From contig DXGG01000089.1 of the NCBI GenBank assembly GCA_019114015.1, positions 1 to 10,033 of the forward strand: a stretch of DNA of 10,033 nucleotides. Reading direction: 5' to 3'. The stretch comes from Candidatus Onthomorpha intestinigallinarum (GTDB lineage Bacteria > Bacteroidota > Bacteroidia > Bacteroidales > P3). The position numbers and the translations under genes are program-made. The notes beneath the pieces are model-generated. The model saw nothing but the letters and a program-made list of their open reading frames with translations. It searched no databases and was not told where the DNA came from. Position 1 is the first letter of the stretch, and each line of letters starts with the position of its first letter. This document shows, one piece after another, positions 1 to 5,890 of the stretch.

Positions 1-155
1 CCGAAAAGATAGACTGCATAGAACGCAATCACGTAATAATAGGCAATGCACGCATACCAATCGGAGGATATTTAAACACCTCAAGAGAAATAAAAGACAT
101 GAAAACCCTAAGTTGCAGTGAACTGCTCGAACTTCTGAAAAAAGAGAAGTCATAA
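1..155 (+). CDS. C-terminal end of an unrecognised protein (partial)
   Basis: An open frame runs from the left edge of the window to a TAA at 153-155. The first full codon begins at base 3, giving 50 visible residues. The stretch contains a hydrophobic-glycine motif (HVIIGNARIPIGGYL) and ends in a short charged helix-like tail (ELLELLKKEKS). Codon use looks like that of the neighbours, with frequent ATA for Ile. I do not recognise the family from this fragment, and its start lies outside the window. Its stop codon overlaps the end of the convergent minus-strand gene by 6 bp, so the two genes end inside each other. That the frame is coding is an inference from the uninterrupted frame up to the window edge and the plausible residue composition. 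The fragment is short, so confidence is moderate. Confidence 0.6.
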   Translation, partial: EKIDCIERNHVIIGNARIPIGGYLNTSREIKDMKTLSCSELLELLKKEKS

Positions 156-566
156 TTTCCTCTTCAGACAGTAAGCCCTTGCAAAATCCTCCACATCCTT
201 CGTCTGTCTTATTTCAAATATCATCGGAATCATTTTGGAACGGTGTTCCGCCTCAACGAATTCCCGCTTGTGCTTTTCGTCTATATCGGACAAGCGTACC
301 GCATCCATATTCTTTTCAGTAAAAAACAAGACCAGTTTGAAATACCCCTCATGAACATGCAACCATGCAACATTCTTCTTCTTTACAATCAGTTTGCACA
401 GCCATGCTTTGCCGTCCCTATAGTAATTCCAGCTTAATTCAATGCCCTCTTTCAATGCAAAGGACAGAAAAGCGTCATAAGCATCAGCACCATCTCCCAA
501 TGCAGAACGTATAGTTGCATCATCCGGTCTGAGCGAACTGTCCTTGAAATAAAGCGTATTTTCCAT
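150..566 (-). CDS. DUF3788 family protein
   Basis: This encodes a cytosolic protein of about 138 residues with no signal peptide or membrane segment. I recognise the DUF3788 pattern: an N-terminal LGD..DAYDAFLSFA helix, then a Tyr-rich strand (LSWNYYRDGKAWLCKLIVKKKNVAWLHVHEGYFKLVLFF), then a C-terminal helical part. The family is common in Bacteroidota and Firmicutes, and its biochemical function is unknown. The frame is open further upstream to a TTG at 599, which would overlap the preceding gene by 14 bp. I chose the ATG at 566 because it starts just before the conserved part, lies 19 bp after the upstream stop, and has a purine-rich GGAAAA stretch ahead of it. The gene follows the glucosaminidase gene on the same strand and is probably co-transcribed with it. 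Its TGA stop (150-152) lies inside the 3' end of the convergent gene. Family call fairly sure; role unknown. Confidence 0.8.
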   Translation of the reverse strand: MENTLYFKDSSLRPDDATIRSALGDGADAYDAFLSFALKEGIELSWNYYRDGKAWLCKLIVKKKNVAWLHVHEGYFKLVLFFTEKNMDAVRLSDIDEKHKREFVEAEHRSKMIPMIFEIRQTKDVEDFARAYCLKRKL

Positions 567-585
567 ACATTTTCCAATTAACGTA

Positions 586-1359
586 TCATTCGAAATCAAC
601 CTCGAAATCGGTACGGTTCACATCCTGTCTGTCTATCATCTTTTGCAATTCCCTTTCCATAGCCCGTTTTTTCCTGTCCTTTTTGTTCTGCTTGTATCTC
701 TGATACCATTTGGTTTTGCCGAACAAACGCTCGAAAAACGGTTTTCTTTCTTTAGTGGCAAGCTGTTTTTCACCGACAGACTCATCCTTCCCTACCATTT
801 CCTCTTTAGTCGGAGTTTTCATTTCATCCCCCTTTGCAAACCATTCTCCGCTTTCGGAAGATATCTTGTCCAAATCATACAATTCTATTATGTCTATTAA
901 AAGCTGAGGATATTTTGGATTGGTCGCATAACCCGCCTTTTTCAATCCTTTGGCCCAACCCTTGTAATCGTCAACGTCCAGCTTGAACAAGTCGGCATAT
1001 CTTTTCTTTTCAACAAGGAAAAGCGAATGATCGACGTATGACTGTTCAGGCGAAGCATACACCCTGAAACACTCGTTCTTCGCATCATCATCCTTGTAAA
1101 TCCTCTCCCCTTCCCAATCGTTGTGACACTTTATTCCGAAATGATTGTTACCCTTCACCGCCAGCATGGAACGCCCGCTGCCGGACTCCAAAACCCCCTG
1201 CGCCAATGTTATGCTTGCAGGTATGCCGTAAGTCCTTTCCTGCTCTATTGCGATTTTGGCATACGTCTGTATGTATTGCTCGGTGACGCTGTTTTTGTTC
1301 TGTGCCTGCAAGCCGAAACAAAGCATAAGCAAAACGGATGAGAGTAAAAGTCTTGTCAT
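586..1359 (-). CDS. Secreted glucosaminidase (GH73 / FlgJ-like peptidoglycan hydrolase)
   Basis: This is a predicted endo-beta-N-acetylglucosaminidase that cuts the glycan strands of peptidoglycan in the periplasm. Residues 1-19 form a signal peptide ending LQA before Gln20. The glucosaminidase fold spans about residues 25-165. The likely catalytic Glu58 lies in TLAQGVLESGSG, followed by NNHFGIKC (71-78), FRVYASPEQSYVDH (98-111) and YATNPKYPQLL (144-154), all hallmarks of the family. Many Bacteroidota relatives carry C-terminal LysM repeats. Here, residues 170-257 instead form a low-complexity Lys/Glu linker, a strongly basic segment (about 203-243, Lys/Arg-rich) and an acidic end. A Bacteroidota-like promoter box lies about 30 bp upstream. 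The DUF3788 gene follows immediately. The enzyme class is well supported; the exact physiological role (growth, division or turnover) cannot be read from sequence. Confidence 0.93.
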   Translation of the reverse strand: MTRLLLSSVLLMLCFGLQAQNKNSVTEQYIQTYAKIAIEQERTYGIPASITLAQGVLESGSGRSMLAVKGNNHFGIKCHNDWEGERIYKDDDAKNECFRVYASPEQSYVDHSLFLVEKKRYADLFKLDVDDYKGWAKGLKKAGYATNPKYPQLLIDIIELYDLDKISSESGEWFAKGDEMKTPTKEEMVGKDESVGEKQLATKERKPFFERLFGKTKWYQRYKQNKKDRKKRAMERELQKMIDRQDVNRTDFEVDFE

Positions 1360-1389
1360 ATTGAAAAACGTTGTTTAAATTTTACTTTG

Positions 1390-1397
1390 CGAAGATA
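1390..1397 (-). promoter_or_regulatory. Probable -7 promoter box of the glucosaminidase gene
   Basis: Reading the minus strand, TATCTTCG matches the Bacteroidota -7 consensus TAnnTTTG at all defined positions but one. It lies 30 bp before the glucosaminidase ATG at 1359, a sensible leader length. I see no clear TTTG -33 box at the expected 19-bp spacing, so the call is tentative. Confidence 0.4.
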
Positions 1398-1480
1398 CGC
1401 ATTTTTGTTTTCCCGCGTTATATTCAGAAAAGAATTTCTTTGAATTCAAGTAGTGTAACAAATTTTCAATAATTCGTATT

Positions 1481-2611
1481 ATGAAATCCTTTATCAGACA
1501 CAGTATTGCGGTTTTCTTGCTTTTTGCGTCATTATTCACCGCAACGGAATCTTCGGCTGCAAAATACTATTCCCGTCCGAATGCGAGGAATACGATAAAC
1601 AAAACGGCTTATATAATAGACCAGGCCTATGAGGTTGCGGCCTTCTACAATTACTGGAGCAGCAATTATCTTTCAAAAGCGGTTTACTATAACGACTATG
1701 CACAATATCTGTTCCAAAGACGGGCATACCGTTCCGCCATCAACTATTCGTTGAGGGCAAGAGAATATGCATTGATCGTTTTGGACAACTGCGAAGATTA
1801 CTGGGAGTTTTTCTACTTCACCTATTACGGATGGAGTTTCCGCTTCGGCTACAACCCTAACTTCGCTTATGCAAACGGTTACATGGACGGGTATTACGAC
1901 GGATATTACGCCTCGTACTGCGACCGTCACAACCATAACTACCGCAACGACCCTTATTACAGACCGAACGGACACTACAACGACTATCCCAAAACAAGCA
2001 CCACTGTAATCGGAAGGGGAAACACCGGTGCCATAAGCTCAAACGGAGGTTCCTCAAGCCTCGGCCGTACCGGATATACCGGCTCCGAATCGACGGGTAA
2101 CTACAAGAACCTGAAAGTGGACGAATACTTCTCAACCGAAGAACTCAAGGCCTTGTCGGAAATGCCTAAAGAGAAGGAAATGGAAAACAGTTTCAGACAG
2201 GCAAATCCAAGTGTAAGTTTCAATGACAAAGCACTCAAAACAGACAAGACAATAATGGAGAAAAACAAGGCAACAGCTAAAAACTTCTCTACAAACGATG
2301 CAGACAATCAGACTCTGAAAAGAATGACGGTGGCCCAACCTAAAGCAATAAAAGTACAGACACAACAGAAAGAAAACACTGTAAAAAACAACGGAATAAA
2401 AAGATCAACGGAAAAACAGACCAATATAAAGTCCTCAAGTACAATACAAAGAAACAACAGTTCTCTAAACAGAAACAATACCGGTAATGTCAAACAACAG
2501 AAAAGCATAGAGCCTAAGAAACAGGTTACGACAAAAACAGCCACACCTAACAAATCCAACGCGAAACAAAACAAAACCAACAATTCAGCAAAACAACTAA
2601 AAAGGAAATAA
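1481..2611 (+). CDS. Secreted tyrosine-rich protein with low-complexity Asn/Lys tail, function unknown
   Basis: I do not recognise a named family. Residues 1-27 look like a signal peptide (basic start, hydrophobic core, cleavage near SSAA). Residues 28-170 are extremely Tyr-rich: 31 Tyr in 143 positions by my count. Within this part, residues 70-105 look like a helical hairpin reminiscent of a TPR unit (YAQYLFQRRAYRSAINYSLR). Residues 132-146 form a YMDGYYDGYYASY run. Residues 172-205 are Gly/Ser/Thr-rich, 206-235 form a short ordered-looking segment (NLKVDEYFSTEELKALSEMP), and 236-376 are a disordered-looking Asn/Lys/Gln/Thr/Ser tail with no cysteines. Codons become very A-rich there. The DUF4139 gene starts 4 bp after the stop, so the two are probably one operon. 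The protein is presumably periplasmic or surface-associated. A matrix, adhesin or envelope-scaffold role is conceivable but unsupported. Confidence 0.85.
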   Translation: MKSFIRHSIAVFLLFASLFTATESSAAKYYSRPNARNTINKTAYIIDQAYEVAAFYNYWSSNYLSKAVYYNDYAQYLFQRRAYRSAINYSLRAREYALIVLDNCEDYWEFFYFTYYGWSFRFGYNPNFAYANGYMDGYYDGYYASYCDRHNHNYRNDPYYRPNGHYNDYPKTSTTVIGRGNTGAISSNGGSSSLGRTGYTGSESTGNYKNLKVDEYFSTEELKALSEMPKEKEMENSFRQANPSVSFNDKALKTDKTIMEKNKATAKNFSTNDADNQTLKRMTVAQPKAIKVQTQQKENTVKNNGIKRSTEKQTNIKSSSTIQRNNSSLNRNNTGNVKQQKSIEPKKQVTTKTATPNKSNAKQNKTNNSAKQLKRK

Positions 2612-2615
2612 AGTC

Positions 2616-4256
2616 ATGAAAAAACTATTATTTGCAGCCTTGGCAACAATTGCATTTCATGGTGCAAACGCCCAAAAGGAAATATCTGCGGGTATAAAAA
2701 ACGTAACTGTTTATCCCAACAACGCTCTAATAGAAAAAAGCGCCGTCGTAAACCTTACGGCAGGGAACAACATTCTCTATCTGAAAGGCAACAGTCCTTA
2801 CCTTGACCCGAACAGTATCCGATTTGATGCCGATGACAAATATGAAATAGTATATTTTTCCTCGACCAAAAGAATTTCTTCCATAAATCCTGAATATGAG
2901 AATACACTTCCCGAACAGGTACGGATAAAATACAAAGGCGTAAAGGACTCCATAGAAGGTCTGAACAGGGAAATGGAACGACTTGTATTCTACAACGAAG
3001 TACTGGACAAAGAGACTGCATCGCTGAACAACATGAAAGTAATGAGTAATCCCCAGAATACGGATTCTCTTGCAAACATAAGGAACACTCTGAACTATTA
3101 CCGTGAAAAGATGCTTGAGATAAACAAGATACGGAAACAGAACGAAGATACCATAAATGCGCTGAAAAAGCAGCTGGAAAGGCTTGTACAAACATGCGGA
3201 ATCATAGAAAGTTCATATCCCGACAAACAAAACGCGGAGAATAACAAGGAATATTTCGTCAAGGTCAATATCTTTGCCACCCAGGCAGTGGACAATGCCG
3301 AACTGAACTATTCATACCTCTGCAACAATGTCGGATGGACTCCTTCTTACGACCTAAAGACAAATTCGCAGGACAATAGCGGCGAACTCATTCTCAAAGC
3401 CAACCTGTATCAGAACACATGCGAAAACTGGAAGGATGTCAAGCTGACATTCTCAACCGAAAACAACAACGCATATATGTACAACGGGGAACTGTATCCT
3501 TATTATCTGAGCCTCCAAATACCGAAAAAGGAAACAAGCAAAAAGGTTTATACCTTGGAACTTTATGGATACGACATCGAGACATCCGGAGAGCCCGCCT
3601 TTAGAAATTCGGCATACAACACCGTCATATCCAACTCTATGCTCGGAAAGGAATATACCGTTGCCAGAAAACGGAGCATACCGTCGGAAGAAACGATAAA
3701 GACCATAAACATACGCTCGCAAAAACCCGAACTGGTTTACCGATACTCCATAAAACCGGTATTGTCAAGCAGAGCGTTTTTCCAGGGCCTTGTTCCGAAC
3801 TGGCAGCAACTGGAACTGATGAATGCGGATGTAAACCTGTATTTTGACGGAAAATATGCCAACAAAACGCATATTTATTCCAATTCGGTACAAGAGGACA
3901 CCCTTTGCCTTGACCTCGGAGTGGACAGACGCATAAGCGTGGAACGCAAGATTAACAAGTCGGTTCCGAACAAGACAAGCATAGTCGGCAGCCAGCTTGA
4001 AATGATTGTGGAGGTTGACATAAAGGTCAAGAACAACAGCCTTAAGGAAACGGATGCCGAAATAGAGGACAGGATACCGTTGAGCGCCAGTCCGGACATA
4101 AAGATAAGCGTTTTGGACATTGACGGTGCACAAATGGACGAAAAGACCGGCTTTTTGAAATGGACAAAGAAGATAAAAGCCTCCGAAACGGTGAATCTGA
4201 AGGTGAAATACAGCGTAAGATACCCCAAGGATCATACCTTGAACGAAATAAGATAG
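2616..4256 (+). CDS. Secreted DUF4140/DUF4139 (MuiA-like) protein
   Basis: This is a 546-residue exported protein of the DUF4139 family (mucoidy inhibitor A-like), widespread in Bacteroidota, with no established biochemical activity. Residues 1-19 form a signal peptide ending ANA before Gln20. Residues 28 to about 95 match DUF4140 (VTVYPNNALIEKSAVVNL, followed by LYLKGNSPYLDPNSIRF). Residues about 100-192 are charged and heptad-like, consistent with the coiled coil normally found between the two domains. Residues about 213-536 carry DUF4139, with the typical VGWTPSYDL (239-247), a NWKDVKLTFST strand (271-281), and the C-terminal KYSVRYPKD (531-539). An AAGGA motif about 9 bp upstream, inside the preceding gene, could serve as ribosome binding site. 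With only a 4-bp gap from the Tyr-rich gene, translational coupling is likely. The pair ends at a strong terminator about 30 bp downstream. Confidence 0.92.
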   Translation: MKKLLFAALATIAFHGANAQKEISAGIKNVTVYPNNALIEKSAVVNLTAGNNILYLKGNSPYLDPNSIRFDADDKYEIVYFSSTKRISSINPEYENTLPEQVRIKYKGVKDSIEGLNREMERLVFYNEVLDKETASLNNMKVMSNPQNTDSLANIRNTLNYYREKMLEINKIRKQNEDTINALKKQLERLVQTCGIIESSYPDKQNAENNKEYFVKVNIFATQAVDNAELNYSYLCNNVGWTPSYDLKTNSQDNSGELILKANLYQNTCENWKDVKLTFSTENNNAYMYNGELYPYYLSLQIPKKETSKKVYTLELYGYDIETSGEPAFRNSAYNTVISNSMLGKEYTVARKRSIPSEETIKTINIRSQKPELVYRYSIKPVLSSRAFFQGLVPNWQQLELMNADVNLYFDGKYANKTHIYSNSVQEDTLCLDLGVDRRISVERKINKSVPNKTSIVGSQLEMIVEVDIKVKNNSLKETDAEIEDRIPLSASPDIKISVLDIDGAQMDEKTGFLKWTKKIKASETVNLKVKYSVRYPKDHTLNEIR

Positions 4257-4263
4257 ACAAGGG

Positions 4264-4283
4264 TAAAACGAAACGCCGTTTTA
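4264..4283. repeat. Small inverted repeat next to the shared terminator
   Basis: TAAAACG (4264-4270) and CGTTTTA (4277-4283) pair around a 6-nt loop. The hairpin starts 8 bp after the stop of the DUF4139 gene and lies beside the larger terminator hairpin. It may be an accessory terminator, mainly for transcripts arriving from metK, but it is short. Confidence 0.35.
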
Positions 4284-4284
4284 G

Positions 4285-4333
4285 AAAAATGGAACTTGAT
4301 TTCAATTTTCCAGAATCAAGTTCCATTTTTTTA
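4285..4333. terminator. Bidirectional intrinsic terminator between the DUF4139 gene and metK
   Basis: AAAAATGGAACTTGATT (4285-4301) and AATCAAGTTCCATTTTT (4314-4330) form a perfect 17-bp stem with a 12-nt loop. On the plus strand the stem runs into a T-tract continuing through 4332. On the minus strand the complementary T-run also follows the stem. The converging genes end at 4256 and 4380, so one element can stop transcription from both sides. Confidence 0.85.
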
Positions 4334-4379
4334 GAATCAAATTACACGGATTGCCAAATGACAAACCGTATATTCAGAC

Positions 4380-5654
4380 TCAATCCATGTTGAAAGCCTT
4401 TCTTATCTTATCCACATAATCGAGCTTTTCCCAAGTGTAGAATTCAAGCTCTTTCGTCACTTTTTTGCCGTTTTGCATCATCTTAACCTTCTGTTTGTAA
4501 GGTGTACGGCCGAAATGACCGTACGCTGCGGTAGGCAGGTAAATAGGATTCTTCAATCCCAGACGTTTTATTATTGCATAAGGTCTCAAGTCGAACAATG
4601 TCTTTATCCTTTCGGCTATTTCACCGTCGGTCAACGTCCTTCCATCCGCATCCTTTACCTTTGCGGTGTTGTAGGTGTTCACATACAGTCCCACCGGTTC
4701 GGCCACGCCTATCGCATAGGCCACCTGCACCAATACCTCGCTGCAAAGACCGGCCGCAACCATGTTCTTTGCTATGTGCCTTACCGCGTAGGCTGCGCTT
4801 CTGTCAACCTTCGAAGGGTCCTTGCCCGAAAAGGCTCCGCCGCCATGAGCTCCCTTGCCGCCGTATGTATCGACTATTATCTTTCTTCCCGTAAGACCGG
4901 TATCGCCGTGAGGACCTCCTATGACAAACTTGCCGGTAGGATTGACGTAAAGCCTGTATCTGTGTCTGAACAGAGCCTTCAGTTCCTCCTTTCCCAATTT
5001 GGCAACGACCCTCGGTATCAATATTTCCCTGACATCCTTGGTAATGCGTGCCAACATCTTCTTTTCGGTATCGAAGTCGTCGTGCTGCGTTGACACAACT
5101 ATGGTGTCTATCGACAAAGGGGTGTTGTCGTCATCGTATTCCACCGTCACCTGACTTTTGGCATCGGGACGAAGATATGTCATCTGTTTTCCCTCCCTGC
5201 GTATCTGCGACAGTTCGGCCACAAGCATGTGGGAAAGAATCAACGGCAAGGGCATGTAATCCTCGGTATCGCTGCACGCATAACCGAACATCATTCCCTG
5301 ATCGCCTGCGCCCTGTTGCTCCAAATCTTTTCTTTCCACGCCCTGATTGATGTCGGGACTTTGTTCATGAATGGTTGACACAACACCGCAGGAATTGGCC
5401 TCGAACATGTATTCTCCTTTTGTGTAACCTATTTGTCTTATTACCTCCCGTGCCGTGTGCTGTACATCTACGTAGGCCTCGGACTTGACCTCTCCGCTCA
5501 ACACTACCAGACCCGTTGTGACCAAGGTTTCACAAGCGACCTTTGAGTTTTTGTCCTGTTTTAGGAATTCATCCAATACGGCATCTGAAATCTGGTCCGC
5601 CACTTTATCAGGATGACCCTCTGAAACTGATTCTGATGTAAAGAAATAAGCCAT
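4380..5654 (-). CDS. metK: S-adenosylmethionine synthetase (methionine adenosyltransferase)
   Basis: This cytosolic enzyme makes S-adenosylmethionine, phosphate and diphosphate from methionine and ATP, supplying the cell's main methyl donor. The 424-residue product shows the three-domain MetK pattern: GHPDK (13-17) with the active-site His14, the signature GAGDQGMMFGYA (115-126), KTQ-equivalent segment AKSQVTVEY (165-173), the Gly-rich loop GGGAFSGKDPSKVDRS (271-286), and HIAKNMVAAGLC (293-304). It is about 40 residues longer than the E. coli enzyme. The extra residues lie in the C-terminal part after FGRTPY, around 386-415, as is usual for Bacteroidota forms. The ATG at 5654 is chosen because AYFFTSESVSEGHPDK is the canonical start. 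The gene stands alone between two terminators. Its 136-nt leader carries a Bacteroidota promoter and a SAM-II-like aptamer, so feedback repression by its product is expected. Confidence 0.98.
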   Translation of the reverse strand: MAYFFTSESVSEGHPDKVADQISDAVLDEFLKQDKNSKVACETLVTTGLVVLSGEVKSEAYVDVQHTAREVIRQIGYTKGEYMFEANSCGVVSTIHEQSPDINQGVERKDLEQQGAGDQGMMFGYACSDTEDYMPLPLILSHMLVAELSQIRREGKQMTYLRPDAKSQVTVEYDDDNTPLSIDTIVVSTQHDDFDTEKKMLARITKDVREILIPRVVAKLGKEELKALFRHRYRLYVNPTGKFVIGGPHGDTGLTGRKIIVDTYGGKGAHGGGAFSGKDPSKVDRSAAYAVRHIAKNMVAAGLCSEVLVQVAYAIGVAEPVGLYVNTYNTAKVKDADGRTLTDGEIAERIKTLFDLRPYAIIKRLGLKNPIYLPTAAYGHFGRTPYKQKVKMMQNGKKVTKELEFYTWEKLDYVDKIRKAFNMD

Positions 5655-5736
5655 TTTGCTTTGTTTTTTAAATTAACAATGAATTAAACACAAACAAAAT
5701 GGAAAACAGAATTGAATCGAATGTAAGAAAATGTTG

Positions 5737-5785
5737 TTTTAGCATTTTTTTAACGTGGTTGCAATCAATTCAAATCTTTCCACAT
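5737..5785 (-). ncRNA. SAM-II-type riboswitch aptamer in the metK leader
   Basis: Read on the minus strand, the leader shows the SAM-II (metA motif) layout in the right order. P1 is formed by AUGUGG (5785-5780) and CCACGU (5758-5753), six pairs including one G-U. The enclosed loop begins with the conserved GAUUU (5776-5772) and ends with UUGCA (5764-5760). P1 is followed by UUAAAA and then AUGCUAAAA (5745-5737), the conserved GCUAAA tail. GCA of the loop can pair with UGC of the tail, giving the pseudoknot that closes the SAM pocket. The family binds S-adenosylmethionine and normally lowers expression of methionine/SAM genes; it is best known from Alphaproteobacteria, with Bacteroidota examples as I recall. 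The aptamer begins within a few bases of the predicted transcription start and lies upstream of metK, the SAM-producing gene. The match is by eye against the remembered consensus, not a covariance-model search. Confidence 0.82.
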
Positions 5786-5795
5786 TTTGCGTTTG

Positions 5796-5826
5796 CAAAG
5801 GTATGACTTTTATTTGTACCTGCAAG
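5796..5826 (-). promoter_or_regulatory. metK promoter (Bacteroidota -33/-7 type)
   Basis: On the minus strand, CTTG (5826-5823) is followed by exactly 19 bp and then a perfect TACCTTTG (5803-5796). This matches the Bacteroidota consensus TTTG-N19-TAnnTTTG except for one base in the -33 box. The inferred start point is near 5790, giving a leader of about 136 nt to the metK ATG that opens with the SAM-II-like aptamer. Confidence 0.85.
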
Positions 5827-5833
5827 CACTTTC

Positions 5834-5873
5834 AAAAAGAAAATACGGCCGGACAGCATCCGGCCGTATTTTC
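5834..5873 (-). terminator. Intrinsic terminator of the T9SS surface-protein gene
   Basis: GAAAATACGGCCGGA (5839-5853) and TCCGGCCGTATTTTC (5859-5873) form a perfect 15-bp stem with a GC-rich core and a 5-nt loop. On the minus strand it lies 17 bp after the stop codon at 5891-5893 and is followed by five T residues (5838-5834). It ends 7 bp before the -33 box of the metK promoter, so it insulates metK from upstream read-through. Confidence 0.92.
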
Positions 5874-5890
5874 AACCAACAAAACCCAGA

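Noticed and set aside
131..150. Hairpin ACTTCT/AGAAGT as terminator for the convergent genes
   Set aside because: It has only six pairs, no T-tract on either strand, and lies in coding sequence.
1383..1389. Possible plus-strand promoter box TACTTTG for the Tyr-rich gene
   Set aside because: It is one base short of TAnnTTTG, has no -33 partner, and overlaps the better minus-strand box. Another candidate, TTTCTTTG at 1435-1442, lacks the conserved A and a -33 box, so I assign no promoter to this operon.
1440..1449. 10-bp palindrome TTGAATTCAA in the divergent spacer, a possible operator
   Set aside because: It is short and A/T-rich, and no second copy or known operator matches it.
3765..4235. 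Minus-strand open frame of 156 codons inside the DUF4139 gene, and similar ones at 2727-3195
   Set aside because: They are antisense shadows of the well-supported DUF4139 protein; their products are low-quality and family-free.
4473..5093. Plus-strand open frame of 206 codons opposite metK
   Set aside because: It is antisense to highly conserved metK motifs and has no independent support.
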